From assembly GCF_000003195.3 (NCBI RefSeq), contig NC_012876.2, forward strand, positions 57,220,407 through 57,284,406: a stretch of DNA of 64,000 nucleotides. The letters run 5' to 3'. The notes beneath the pieces were generated by a model that saw only the letters and a program-made list of their open reading frames with translations, had not been told where the DNA came from and ran no database searches. Below, one piece after another: positions 1-10,946 of this stretch. This DNA comes from Sorghum bicolor (lineage: Eukaryota > Streptophyta > Magnoliopsida > Poales > Poaceae). The first letter of the stretch is position 1. Every line of letters starts with the position of its first letter. The position numbers were made by a program, and so were the translations under genes.

Positions 1-72
1 AAATATATAGATTGAGACTAATTTTGTAAGACAAATTTTTAAATCTAATTAGTAAATGATTTAACAATACAA

Positions 73-1082
73 TCTCCACTATAATTGAAAACTTGTTGGG
101 CCGTTAGACCAGACAAACTCACGGCCCAACAAACTCATCGCAGCCCACTAAATCGGCCCACTAATCTCCACCATAACCAGGTCAAAATACGCATCTGGCT
201 CCAGGAGTGAATTTTGCATGCATGCATGCAGGAGACAGTTTCTGTCGCAAAAATATTCTACTACTGGAGTAATAAATCTTTTTGCTAAGATTTTGGTTCA
301 TCTTTTTTTAATAATAAATAATAAATAGTCTTCACTATAATTGAAAACTTGTTGGGCCGTTAGACCAGACAAACTCACGCCCCAACAAACTCATCGCAGC
401 CCACTAATTCGGCCCACTAATCTCTATCATAACCAGGTCAAAATACGCATCTAGCTCCAGGAGTGAATTTTGCATGCATGCATGCAGGAGACAGTTTCTG
501 TCGCAAAAATATTCTACTACTGGAGTAATAAATCTTTTTGCTAAGATTTTGGTTCATCTTTTTTTAATAATAAATAATAAATAGTTTCCACTATAATTGA
601 AAACTTGTTGGGCCGTTAGACCAGACAAACTCACGCCCCAACAAACTCATCGCAGCCCACTAATCTCCACCATAACCAGGTCAAAATACGCATCTAGCTC
701 CAGGAGTGAATTTTGCATGCATGCATGCAGGAGACAGTTTCTGTCGCCAAAATATTCTACTACTGGAGTAATAAATCTTTTTGCTAAGATTTTGGTTCAT
801 CTTTTTTTAATAATAAATAATAAATAGTCTCTACTATAATTGAAAACTTGTTGGGCCGTTAGACCAAACAAACTCACGCCCCAACAAACTCATCGCAGCC
901 CACTAATTCGGCCCACTAATCTCCACCATAACCAGGTCAAAATACGCATCTGGCTCCAGGAGTGAATTTTGCATGCATGCATGCAGGAGACAGTTTGTGT
1001 CGCAAAAATATTCTACTACTAGAGTAATAAATCTTTTTGCTAAGATTTTGGTTCATCTTTTTTAATAATAAATAATAAATAG
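73..1082 (+). repeat. four tandem ~250-bp units
   Basis: Four head-to-tail copies begin at 73, 329, 585 and 828, with lengths of about 256, 256, 243 and 255 bp. Each starts with a version of TCTCCACTATAATTG, contains a TGCATGCATGCATGCA palindrome and ends in an AT-rich run finishing AAATAG. They differ by a few substitutions and one deletion of about 13 bp in unit three. The high similarity suggests recent amplification. The small ORF at 597-827 is only a reading of this repeat. Unit starts look like the Helitron 5' terminus, so the array is probably repeated transposon ends rather than a satellite. Confidence 0.9.
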
Positions 1083-1251
1083 TTGCAGTAGCCAGTAGGT
1101 GCTGTATATGATCCCTACTAGAGTACATGCAGGAGAAAACATTTTTCCTCCAAAGGCCAGCCTGGTTACGGTACGTGACATGTATCGTGATCATAGATTG
1201 ATATTAGTATATCCGTATTCAAGTACTACTATAGGTTACATGTATACGTAC

Positions 1252-1398
1252 CGGATCGGATACGGGCGTCGCGGTGTGGAAGACGCCGTGGCAGCCGACA
1301 ACGGCCGACCGCAGTGTGTCGTAGTCAAGCAGGTCGGCCTTGCACAGCGCCAGCCTCTCCGCCGCGCCGAGGTGCGCACTCAGGTGCGCGTTCTTCAA
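1252..1398 (-). pseudogene. captured exon of a cinnamoyl-CoA reductase-like (SDR) gene
   Basis: Read on the minus strand from about 1395, the frame gives [19 protein letters not shown], then [16 protein letters not shown] and [10 protein letters not shown]. This is the well-known stretch of plant cinnamoyl-CoA reductases after the NADP-binding loop; the family normally has KNAHL...CKADLLD and HGVFHTASPV. Right after it a GTACGT splice donor is present (GT at 1251-1250), so the exon border with part of the intron seems preserved. The exon is antisense to the enclosing Helitron and has no start, catalytic Tyr-Lys region or remaining exons. It is a gene fragment carried by the transposon and not a functional enzyme gene. 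Confidence 0.75.
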
Positions 1399-1889
1399 AC
1401 GCGAATTTTTTTTTGCCTATGACGCCGGACGGCAGGGAGACGGTGATCAGCGAATTCCAGATGATTAGCGTAAACATCGACCAAGCAATCCGCATTTCCA
1501 AGTATATTAGTCTGGTACCCAGATCGACCCCTCTTCTCCTTTATTTGTTTGTAAGTGCATTATTTGTGCCTGTGCAAGTATGCGCCGTGCTTAGGTGTTG
1601 CCTCTGCTGCATGTCACTAGCTGTTCTTGACTTGATTAGGTCCCTTAAGGCAACCTCAAATGAGTAACAATATTCTGATCTAAATAGTAATAGTTTTAGA
1701 TATAGGTTCACATGGGTGATGGATGATTTCTGAATCTATATGCATGTACATCTAAATGGTTACATATTTAAGTAACTAATAAAAGTGTATGAAGTCATAG
1801 TATGAGTCTCTGATTAATCATGCAACGTCTAATGATAAAATTCAGGAATGCCCTTTTGCAGTTCCTTTTTCTTTATTCAGGAGGCTTCA

Positions 1890-2205
1890 ATGTCTACACC
1901 TAGACATAAACGCGATGTGCTAAGTGACATCACCAACGTCACAAGTATGCTTTTAATAATTGGGTGTTTTTTCTAATTTTATAATCCAATCCAAATTTAT
2001 TAAAATTCTTCTTAAAGATGAGGCCTCGTCGAGGCGGGCCCAAACATCGCAAGGTCGCAATCGTCGTGCTGAGATTACCAATGAACAAAGGGAGAAGATA
2101 AATAGGAGACAACATGAGTATCAGCGTGATCGTCGAGCGAGGATGAGTGAAGAAGAAAGGGAAGAGAGCAAGAGGAAACAACGTGAGATTGCCGTCGATA
2201 AATAA
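1890..2205 (+). CDS. small basic charged ORF fragment inside the Helitron
   Basis: A start at 1890 reads MSTPRHKRDVLSDITNVTS and then runs into an AT-rich, probably intronic, stretch. The next open stretch (1960-2205) is rich in Arg, Glu and Lys, with repeated heptad-like units such as RRAEITNEQREKIN and RRARMSEEEREESKRKQRE. A short region at 2284-2403 (start of a further frame reading LSRSLRTEFLAKI) may be another exon. Similar Arg/Glu-rich stretches occur near the N-terminus of plant Helitron and other hypothetical proteins, but I cannot name it firmly. No catalytic domain is seen. It may be a captured gene piece or a remnant of the element's own ORF. Confidence 0.35.
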
Positions 2206-2537
2206 TATAAGCACATGCAGTCTTCAACTATATTTGCGTCAATCAATGATTAAATATTGACAAAATATTATCTGTCATTCACAGCTATCAAGATCACTAA
2301 GGACGGAGTTCTTGGCTAAAATTTTGGCGAGTCCTCCAAACGAGTGCTACGACAACATTCGTGCAGATATCCAATATTTGATTAAAAAGTTAGAGAAAAT
2401 GTAAAGATGTTTTTATGTACTGATGATTCATAAAATGTATATAGACTTAAAAACAATTACCCAAAATTAGAACTCTAAAAAATTTACTATAGCATTTTCT
2501 AGAAAAAACCGTGGCGTTAGCACGGGCATTATACTAG

Positions 2538-3454
2538 TGATACAGTAAACGTATACTAATAATCAATTAATTAGGTTAATAAATTTGTCTTATGGATTAT
2601 TGACGACTTCTATAATCCTCTATTTGACACCTTTTTAAACTTTAGTCTCTGTATCAAATGCCCGGTACAGCCTAGTGCTATCTCGCTACTAGCAGTACGC
2701 AGCTCACGTGCGAACTTGATGGCTCAACAGCTGTCGGCAGCGACTCGTGGCAGTGGACGGACCTCACCTCGTTGGATGCTGGCGATCGAAGTAGGTGCGC
2801 TATTGCAAGACTATTTTGCTACTGCATTGCTGCAGCTGCTGCTGACGCCAACGGCATGTATAGCTGCTCCTCGCTCCGGTCCGGAGCCAAAGCCTTTGTT
2901 TGTAGAAATTGAGCGGGCCGCTATTTGCGCTGCAGTTCCTCTTTTCTTCCATGGCTCCGTGGGCTGCGCCAGCCTGCAGTAGACGAACTCGGAGGATCCA
3001 AATTCCAGCATCTGCCAATACCATACGCACGCACCGCGGAAGGCCGAGTCCACACGGCCCCTCAACATCTGGCCCAGTTGGGTACGGTTGTATTATTTCT
3101 TTAGTCCATTTGTATGGTTGGCCTCTCGCTACATTTTTTTTAATAGTAGGCCTTAACATTTCCCTCCAATTAAACGCACTAAATAGTTTGTGCACTAAGA
3201 AAAAGAATACGTTTTACCTAAAGAAAACTAAGAATAAGAATACGCTGATTTATTTCCGTGAGAGGAAAAGGAATTGTCACACGCCCAACGCGGGCTACCC
3301 CCCATGGCGGAATAAACGGGTCAGTGACGACCCAAGAAGAGACGCCGATTGCCCCAAATCCCGCGCCCTAATGGGCCGTGCGCCTGGGGGAGGGGCACAT
3401 GTGCGTGCCACAGCCGCCGTCGCTGTCGTCGCCGACATCATCAAATATCAAGTT
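2538..3454. other. no recognisable gene
   Basis: Several overlapping short frames exist on both strands (for example 2716-2982 plus and 2800-3195 minus), but none shows a known motif, coiled coil or convincing splice structure. The part from 2700 to 3110 is more GC-rich than its surroundings. I see nothing that supports a gene. Confidence 0.5.
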
Positions 3455-3800
3455 GCCTTAGTTGAGTCTTAGTGGATTTGGAAAGAGTCGGTTAGTTAAG
3501 GAATCAAATTTGAGTTTATCCAAAACGGAGAATCCAAATGCTATAATGATCTCTTGAAATTGCTTAGAGGTCAAGTCTCGTTGAGACTATAAATACTAGA
3601 AGGATGTAACCGTTGGAATCAAGAAAGAAACAACCGAAAGGCTTATCGTCCTCTCTCTTCTTTTATGCGCCTCCTCCTCCTGTGCCACCGCCACTACCCA
3701 CACCGCCCACACTGCTGCCCTAACCCTACCCGCCCCCAACCCTACCCGCTGCCTCCCACGTTGCCACCAGAGACCCTCTCAGCCACGCTTGTTACACGAA
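3455..3800 (+). mobile_element. possible LTR fragment (Copia-like)
   Basis: The stretch beginning TTGAGTCTTAGTGGATTTGG is AT-rich and contains a TATA box (TATAAATA at 3588-3595) followed by a pyrimidine-rich leader. That layout and the GAGTCTTAGTGGATT start resemble LTR promoters of small grass Copia elements. Neither a matching second LTR nor target duplications were found, so this is a tentative call. Confidence 0.3.
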
Positions 3801-4282
3801 TACATGCTTGAAAATCTACGACATTGAAATTCCGCAAAATGAGAAGATAAATTCGTTGACGGCTCTTTTTCTATCTTTACTTTTCTTTTTCACCACTTGT
3901 CAAAAGTCAAAGATGTACAGTGGGAACAGCTGGCAAGAGAGACTGGCCCCTGAAAGAAACAACTAACATCGCCTATGAAGATTGAAGAGAAAACAAACAA
4001 AAAAGAACTACAATACGGTGAAAATCATTTACACCTTTTCTTTCCTCAAATAATTTGTAAGCACAGTGAGTTCGCTGTTAGCTGCAGACTTGCAGAAATG
4101 TAGAGCGCCCTCCATAGCCCAAGGACAGATGGTGTGTATGGTTGTATATGTGCAGTATGCATAGTCTGTTACTCATCTCCACAGATTACTGTTTACTTTG
4201 GTAGGACTATGTTCGAGTAGGCTGATGTTGGCATGTTGATGTCAAAACCATGGTTAGTTCGTTCATCTTGGTCAGTTCATCA

Positions 4283-7200
4283 TCATCCAGCAGATATCTG
4301 CCGCAGTTGCATCAGAAGCGTGCGAAGGCTGGCCTCCTGCACCTGACCAAAGATAAACCATGTAATAACCTTATCTTGCATACATAGTTCAAGTTTGTTG
4401 TTGCCAGATATGCACAATGCACTGGTGATGGAAAATTCAGCACTTGAATCCGGCACGCTGGAGGCTAATACATTCGATAATTCTTTGTCAAATGGTCCAG
4501 AACTATGGACGGATTTCCTACCGGAATTTGTCAGGTACCACGGTCCAGCCACAGCTCACAAGGAGCAAACAATTCCAAAACATGGTGGTATGGCAAGGCA
4601 AGCTTGGACGGAGTACAATAATGCTCAACAGCTCAAGCCTGCTTTTGACGTACGAGTACTGTCCAACCGGAATAGCTGTACTGAGCCTATACACTTTTAG
4701 TTCGCGACGCTTTAGTTTTTTCGTTTGTTTGTGATAAATATTATCTAATTATAGACTAACTAGGTTCAAAAAATTCATCTCGCGATTTACAGACAAACTG
4801 TGTAATTATTAGTTTTTGTTTTTGACTATATTTAATGTTTCATGCATGTGCCGTAAGATTCGATGTGACGGAGAATCTTGAAAAGTTTTTGGTTTTTGAA
4901 GTGAACTAAACAAGTCTCAAACATGCAAAAATGTTTAAAAACATTTTTCTAAAGGTTTTAAAATGATGCACATCTATAATAACTAATGTATCCATATATG
5001 CTAGAAAAATCCATGCAAAAAAAGACAAAACTACGCCTTGTTTAGTTTCTAAGAAATTTTGCAAAACTTTTTAGATTTTCCATCATTATCAAATCTTGCG
5101 ACACATGCATGGACCATTAAATATAGATTAAAAAAATAACTAATTGCATAGTTTGTCTGTAATTTACGAGATAAATCTTTTGAGTCTAGTTAATCCATGA
5201 TTGAACAATATTTGTCAAATACAAACGAAAATGCTATGGTGTTCATTTTGCAATTTTTTTTGCAACTAAATAAGACCATAATAAAGTGATGTGCGCTAAG
5301 AGACAAAATTCCACTGAATTTGTCTTGTAGCATTATTTTTGCATGAGTTTTTTCTAGATCGAATTTGAATCTCAACATTTTCAACAAAATTCATATATGG
5401 ATGGATTATGGATGTGTATTGTATAAAAAAATCGAGCGTGAAAGTATGTTTTTTTAGTGAGTTCACATGTTTGCACCTTGTCTATAGACTTACCGTACAT
5501 ATATTTGTTTTCAGTCAACTTGGGTCTGGAGTGTCAATGTTTATTCAATTTACAGAGCCAAGTGGGAACTAAAATGTGAATTATTAACATGATAGGATAA
5601 AATGTGAACAGTGATCCGCTAGGTCTGGGAATACAAAGTTTGACCTGGCAGTAATCCAAAAATTACCTGCAGTTTTGCTGCCGTAGCTAAGAGCTCTCTG
5701 CATTGATCAAGAGCGACCTTTTCCTGTCTTGCCAGAACCGAAAGTTCAGAAACCAAAGATGTCCTATCTTCGACCTGGCAAGCATGTCCTAGCGTCAATA
5801 AGAGCATGCAGCAAGGACGTCCCATCTTCCACCAAACAATGTACTAATAAACAGTTTATAATTGTTTCTTTTTAAACAGAATACTAGTTTACAATGATTT
5901 GAAATTCCAAATTATCATAGTGAATAACTGAATATACAGTGGAAGAACTGAAAACTAAAACCTAACCTTTGATTGCACGTAGTCAATAGAGGAACTCAAA
6001 GCTTGCATAACATCAACGGCTGAGCTTATAGCATTCCTAACTGCAATTCCGTCAGCCTGTTCATGCAATGGTAGTGTCAGTGTATCCTAAAAACAATAAA
6101 GAACTTTCATGAGGTAACTGGAAATCCAGCAAATTATTTTGTTTACCACTCACATGTGCTCCTGATGTAACCGGAAGGCGAAGCGTGCTTGCTTTAAGAG
6201 CCTCTGTTGCCTCAACTAATGTATCCTTGCATTCTTCTTCTACTACAGGCCATTGCTCAAGGTAACCAATCTGAATCATAATAATAGTGTGATCGATAAA
6301 CCGAATTATGGCGTTTTCACACTACCAAGTTTCGAAAAGCCAAGAGAAAACAAAGCTGGCCATAAATCTAAACCTTTCAAAATTCCTATGGGTTCTTCAA
6401 TCCTAAACAGGTAAATATACAAAAATAAAATAATTGATTTGTTGGATGCACCTGCTCTGTTAGAATGGCATACAGCTTCACTTCTTGCTGCAGGTGTCGC
6501 ACATTGGTTCTTGTTATTGTTAGAGCGTCCCGCAGCGTCAAGACAGTTTTCCAAACACTGTAAAGAATACTCTGCTTGCATGATAGGAGAAAAGGTATAT
6601 ATCATGTCAGTTGAACGTTGATATAGAAAATTTACCTACGAAAACCAAATAAAAGACTAGACTCAAATACTAAATACCAATGTTCATAAATAGTGGGCAC
6701 ATTGACTGGATATATTATGCAAAAAAAATATATCTTATGAGCCTGTTTGCTTGTCTGAAAAGCTACTATTCACTGATTTGTTGCGAGAGAAAAACACTGC
6801 TGAATGTCTGGCAGATTCGCCGAACAGGGTCAAACATAAAATGTTGTATGATTTTCCAGTAAAATGATTTGTGCTTGTGCAACAATCTTATACCAAACAA
6901 AAATATGAAATTGTCTCGTCAGAATTATTCAACTGAGAATCAATTGATAAGCACAGCCGCATAACATGAACTGATTCGACTTAGGTAACATGGTAGTACT
7001 AGAAAAGGAACATAACAAGTAACATAAGGTTTCCAGCGTTACCTCAACACTATTTTTACGGGACAGTGTCTCTTCTGAATGCGCATTTACGAAGCGCCAC
7101 TGCAGATATCTATTGCTCAGCAGACGAAGCTGATGTATGTTCTCAATCTGGCCTGCACTCTTCTTCCCTTTCCGCGCATCATCAACGATGTAGTTAAAAA

Positions 7201-8398
7201 CATGCTGTTCAGCAACTGACTGAGCAGCCGAAGAAGACGCACATTTTGATTGGCAACAAGGTGCTGACGGCCTCATCATCCGCGACGGGCTCTGGCAGCA
7301 GGACCTGGAAGCAGAGGATGCAGCTGACAACAAGCCCTGTCTCGGTGACGGTGACGACGACCGGTGCAGAACTGCAACGGGCGAAGAAGTGGCCCTGTTC
7401 CGGCGACAAGTGGATTTAGAGCTTTCCGACGTCTGCGAAGAGGTGTCGTCGCTGCTGGAGTTGTCAGCTGCCCTGTCTTTCCTTCTCCGGTGAACAATCT
7501 TTGCCATCTCGTTGGATGGTCGCTTCAGGCTTTTGCCTGCTGTGCCTTCAGAATCAGATGGATGCGTCCTCCTCGGAGAACGTCCTGCTGAAGCATCTGA
7601 CGACCTGCTAGCCTTTTCAGCAGGAGCAGCAGCGCTTGTGGAAGTGGTGAGACCAGCAGAGGCAGAGCCCCGGCCACGGCCAGTCATCATCCCCGGCCAC
7701 CGGTGTTTCTCGATGACGCTGTTGGGGTTGGCAGGAGACTCCGGAGGCCGAGCGTTTTCACAAGTGTCGCCGGCGTTGTTGGTGCTCCCTCTACGAGGAC
7801 TCCTCTTCCTCTCGGCCAGAGCTCCTGCTGGCCTCAGCTTGGCCTGCTCGGAAGGTAAGCCCTGGACCAGCCTGTCTACCTTACTAGCAGGGGATTGCTC
7901 TGGCCGTGGCCGAAGCAGGGGAGACGAGCTCCGCGCCGACGCCGATGAGCACAGGTCACCGGAGGCCTTCTTGGCATTCATTGCGCGGGGAGGAGTGCTG
8001 TGTCCATCGGCGGCGGCCGCGTCACGTGGAGGCACGGCAGACGCAGACCTTGCTGCGGTGGAGGGCTTCAGCCGAGAAGACAACGGGGCAGGCGATGCCG
8101 CGGCAGGCCTTGCTCGGTCAGCCGACCGCGCTCTGTTGTTGCACGTCGCCGAGCCGCCGCCGCCGTCTGCAGCAGATGCGCGGCCGCCGGCGCCGGGGCT
8201 CGGGGAACTGCACCGCCTTGCTCCAGGAGCAGCCGGTGGCGCGACGGGCTTGAACCGGGAAGGGCCCTCTGTTCGCCGACCGGTCGGGGCCGCATTGTTC
8301 TTCTCGGACGGCGCCAGCGGCCGCCGCTGTGCCTGTGCGCCATCGGCCGCAGCAGCAGCAGCAGCCGTCCTCCGCTCAGCCTTCTTCACGGCTTCCAT
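4283..8398 (-). CDS. QWRF-motif protein (AUGMIN subunit 8-like), six exons
   Basis: Coding exons on the minus strand are 8398-7043, 6571-6452, 6270-6154, 6056-5967, 5774-5667 and 4342-4283 (stop at 4285-4283). All borders are GT-AG and all introns phase 0. The predicted protein has 616 aa. Residues 1-400 are Ala/Ser/Pro/Arg-rich and disordered, as usual for the family. QWRF lies at residues 433-436 in RYLQWRFVNAHSEETL. It is followed by the conserved helical C-terminus (LYSVWKTVLTLRDALTITR, YLEQWPVVEEE, STLRLPVTSGAH, then QEASLRT near the end). Members such as Arabidopsis AUG8 and QWRF1/2 bind microtubules and act in the augmin complex or in cell-shape control; the exact paralogue cannot be told here. 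The start is the first ATG of the long GC-rich exon. Intron 5 is 1.3 kb and holds two MITEs in opposite orientation. Confidence 0.9.
4697..4917 (+). mobile_element. TTGTTTAGTT-type MITE, copy A (intron 5 of QWRF gene)
   Basis: The right end GAACTAAACAAG and the internal block ATTCGATGTGACGGAGAATC match the other copies in this window (14724-14955, 20722-20963). The left terminus is degraded. It lies in inverse orientation to the copy at 5034-5277 in the same intron. The superfamily cannot be settled from the sequence. Confidence 0.75.
5034..5277 (-). mobile_element. TTGTTTAGTT-type MITE, copy B (intron 5 of QWRF gene)
   Basis: It starts GCCTTGTTTAGTTTCTAAG and ends GCAACTAAATAAGAC. The body contains AATATAGATTAAAAAAATAA and CTAATTGCATAGTTTGTCTG, as in the copies at 36340 and 56769. 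Its orientation is opposite to copy A, 117 bp away, so the intron transcript could fold into a long hairpin. Confidence 0.8.
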
Positions 8399-8437
8399 GA
8401 AGACGACGACGACGACGACGAAGAAGAAGAAGAATGG
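8399..8437 (-). repeat. trinucleotide repeat in the QWRF 5' leader
   Basis: On the plus strand, runs of GAC/ACG units are followed directly by AAG units (8400-8434), ending one base before the ATG complement. Read with the gene, this is a TTC/GTC pyrimidine-rich tract immediately upstream of the start codon. Such leader microsatellites are common in grass genes and could vary in length. Confidence 0.8.
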
Positions 8438-8622
8438 CCGCGCGCCCCGAGTGGCACCACCCGCATCGGTTCGGTGTGGCTCTCATCAAGTTAGTTACGC
8501 GCGCTCCTCTGCCTCTGCCAGACTGCCACGGCAAGGCCAAGCCGCGCGCGGATCTACCGGAACAGACAAAAGACACGGATCCAAGTCATCCAACCACCGG
8601 GATAATCAGCCGAGATAGAAGC

Positions 8623-8918
8623 TAGAGCATTGAAGGGCCTCTTCAAATCAGTTTTGTATTTGGTAATTTGCAAAAAACCACAAAAAGGGGCTCCAATGGT
8701 TTTGCAAATGAGTTTTGCATTTGTGCAAATTTTGCAAATCTTCCTCCCAACTTGGCATTTATGCAGAGGACTCTAGGTTTGGCAAAATAGAGTATGCCAA
8801 GTCAGTTTTGCAAAGGTCCTTGGAATAGACATCTTTTTAGGCTTTGCATTTTGTTTTGAGACTTTGCAAATAACCTTAAATGCAAAACTGATTTGGAGAG
8901 ACCCTTGAAGATGCTCTA
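8623..8918. mobile_element. MITE with TAGAGCAT termini, upstream of the QWRF gene
   Basis: The left end TAGAGCATTGAAGGGCCTC and the right end GAGACCCTTGAAGATGCTCTA are imperfect inverted repeats that continue inward (AAATCAGTTTTG and CAAAACTGATTT). Total length is about 296 bp. It lies about 225 bp upstream of the QWRF start codon, so it may have become part of the promoter. No coding capacity is seen. Confidence 0.8.
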
Positions 8919-10946
8919 ACCATCTTCGAAACAGAGAACAAACAAAAAAAAAAAACCAGTAGTCCCCCACACCACGCACGGACGCACCACGTCGCGAGCC
9001 GGGACAGCAACCCGGCCGCGGCCGGGCCCCTGCTCGGGGAAGCGAGCGCTGGAGCGACGACGGCGCACGTACACTGGCCACCGGCGGTCCACCATGCATG
9101 CACGACGGTGACAGGCGAGGCGAGTGCCGCGGTCACGCGCGCGTTTCGTTCGTTTCGGCTGTGGGATTTCCTCCGGTTTGTTGGTTGCTAGCTACTGTAA
9201 CTAACGAGTCGCGCTCGTCACGGGGATGCCGTTGCCGTCATGCCAAATGCCATGGACAGGTCGGGGAACGAACGGTCCCCCTAGGGGGAAGAAAGCTCTC
9301 CGGTTTGTTGCTTCTGCGTGGGGCTCAGAGGAGCCATGGCGAGACGGAGGACAGTGGACACATCCACACATGCACTGCTGTGAATTTCCCGTGACTGAAG
9401 TACTGCTAGCTCGGACGGAATCAAGCGACCGGCTCGTTTTTGGATCTGAAGCGATCGACCAGCTCTATGGACCTGGACGCACACCACGGCGAATCAAAGG
9501 GCCGGCCGGCCGGCCGGCCAAACAATCGCACTCCCACGGGAAGGGACGCTTGACTTGGGCGCAAAGGATTCACGGTAAAGGGCGTCGTACGCACGGTACG
9601 GCTCGGTTACAGGCTTTAGTACAGTACAGCACAGCGTGAAGAGTGAAGACGAAGAGGACGCCATGCCAAACGAGGAACACGGCGGCATCCCCAAAATATC
9701 TCGTCTCATTTTTTTTGTTGGGAAGCAATGGGTTTTCGCATCGATGGCGTTCCATCCACGCCGGATGTTTCTTTTTTTTTTTCTCGAAGGAACAATGCGA
9801 CGCTCCTCTCAGGAATTCCTGAACCCTTCCCAGGACGCGATCGCCCCCGATCAAAAGATTCTACTATTATTCTAAGGATAAGGAAGCGAACGAGCGATGG
9901 AGCCTCGGGTTGAAGAAGGCTTTAGGCTTACCTCACCAGCAGCAGGACGCACGGACCACGGAGGATCGGATCGGCGGGCATGGCGGTGGCGGTCGCCGCC
10001 GCCTTGTCGTCCACCTCGTGGGAGCGGTCCGAGGCCAGTGGGGGTCGGGCGGGCGGGACGACCGTGCTGTGGCGTGCGGCGAGCTCCTGCGCTGCAGCTG
10101 CAGGTGTTTGTTCTGTTGAGGCTTTTTGCTTCCGTAGAAGTGTTGCAGCAGCGATTGGAGCAGAGGTGTTTTTTTATTTTTATTTTTTGTTATTTTTTAC
10201 TTGATTAGAGCAGACCTGGTACAGAAGTTACCGCACACCCGCGCGGAACGGGAAGGGGTATGCTAAACGCGTTTACTCCCGGTGGGTTAAAAAAAAACCA
10301 ATGACCATCATGAACTATGAATTTTGAATTAGTTAGATCTGTTTTAAATTTGTCTTTTTTTCATCTACACATCGTTGTAATTAAAAAGAAGAGTTGAACC
10401 ATATAAATAATGCATTTCTTATGAGCGCCAGATCTTAGGATTGTTCTAGTAAATAATTTCAAGCTTTGATATTACATAAAATGTTTACAACCAAGCTAAG
10501 ACTAGCGCTCCAACCTACGAAGTTAGGCGCCTCCGCTACTGGCTATGTGGTTCAACTCTGGCGTCTAAGAAAAGCACGTTGCTTTTGATCGCGGGAAATA
10601 GCTCATCCAATTCTATAACTTAGCTCACGTCAAATTCCCTACGAAAATGGCGTCAAATGCTCCCTTGGACACTGATGAAATTGGTGCTGCCGGCAGCATG
10701 ATGCCCATCTTCTTCATGAGTAGCTCCTCGCCTTGCTTGGCGGTCGGTTTGTGCGCTAGCGGTTGGGTGGCAATGCATCTGCTCCTGATAGGTAGGAGGC
10801 ATTTCGTGGTTGCCACCTTCTGCCTTAGTGCACTAGTGATTAATAACGGTGACTTTCGCTTATGTTGCACCTCCTCGGTGAAACCGTGTTAAACTAACAA
10901 ATATTTGAGTGTAAAATGGAGTAGACTGTTATTCTATTCGTTATCT
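8919..10946. other. intergenic, no recognisable gene
   Basis: Two GC-rich stretches (about 8960-9650 and 9890-10120) give many short frames on both strands, including a 74-aa frame at 9980-10204, but none carries a known motif. A pure GGCC repeat lies at 9500-9520. On the minus strand, a possible small first exon ending in a GTAAGC donor near 9934 cannot be connected to anything. The 81-aa frame at 10647-10892 is unidentified. I do not support a gene here. Confidence 0.5.

Larger units (their letters stand above)
73..2537 (+). mobile_element. candidate non-autonomous Helitron with captured gene fragments
   Basis: The left end reads A then TCTCCACTATAATTG, where a Helitron would start with TC after a host A. 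The right end has a 5-bp stem (CCGTG, 7-nt loop, CACGG at about 2506-2522), then about 12 nt ending in CTAG at 2534-2537 followed by T. This is the classical Helitron 3' terminus inserted between A and T. No terminal inverted repeat or target duplication is needed for this class. Inside lie four tandem copies of the 5' terminus, an antisense cinnamoyl-CoA reductase-like exon and a small basic ORF. No Rep or helicase domain is visible, so it would depend on a partner in trans. The right end is well supported. The left end is the less certain boundary because the terminus is repeated. Confidence 0.55.

Noticed and set aside
597..827. 76-aa frame in the tandem array
   Set aside because: It reads through repeat units and has no motif; equivalent frames in sister units are broken.
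7512..8618. 368-aa open frame on the plus strand
   Set aside because: It is the antisense reading of the GC-rich first exon of the QWRF gene. The minus-strand frame carries the QWRF motif and proper splice sites, so the plus frame is a shadow.
9980..10204. 74-aa Ala-rich frame as a small gene
   Set aside because: The GC-rich start is followed by a hydrophobic tail encoded by a T-rich run; no motif, and no evidence of conservation can be seen.
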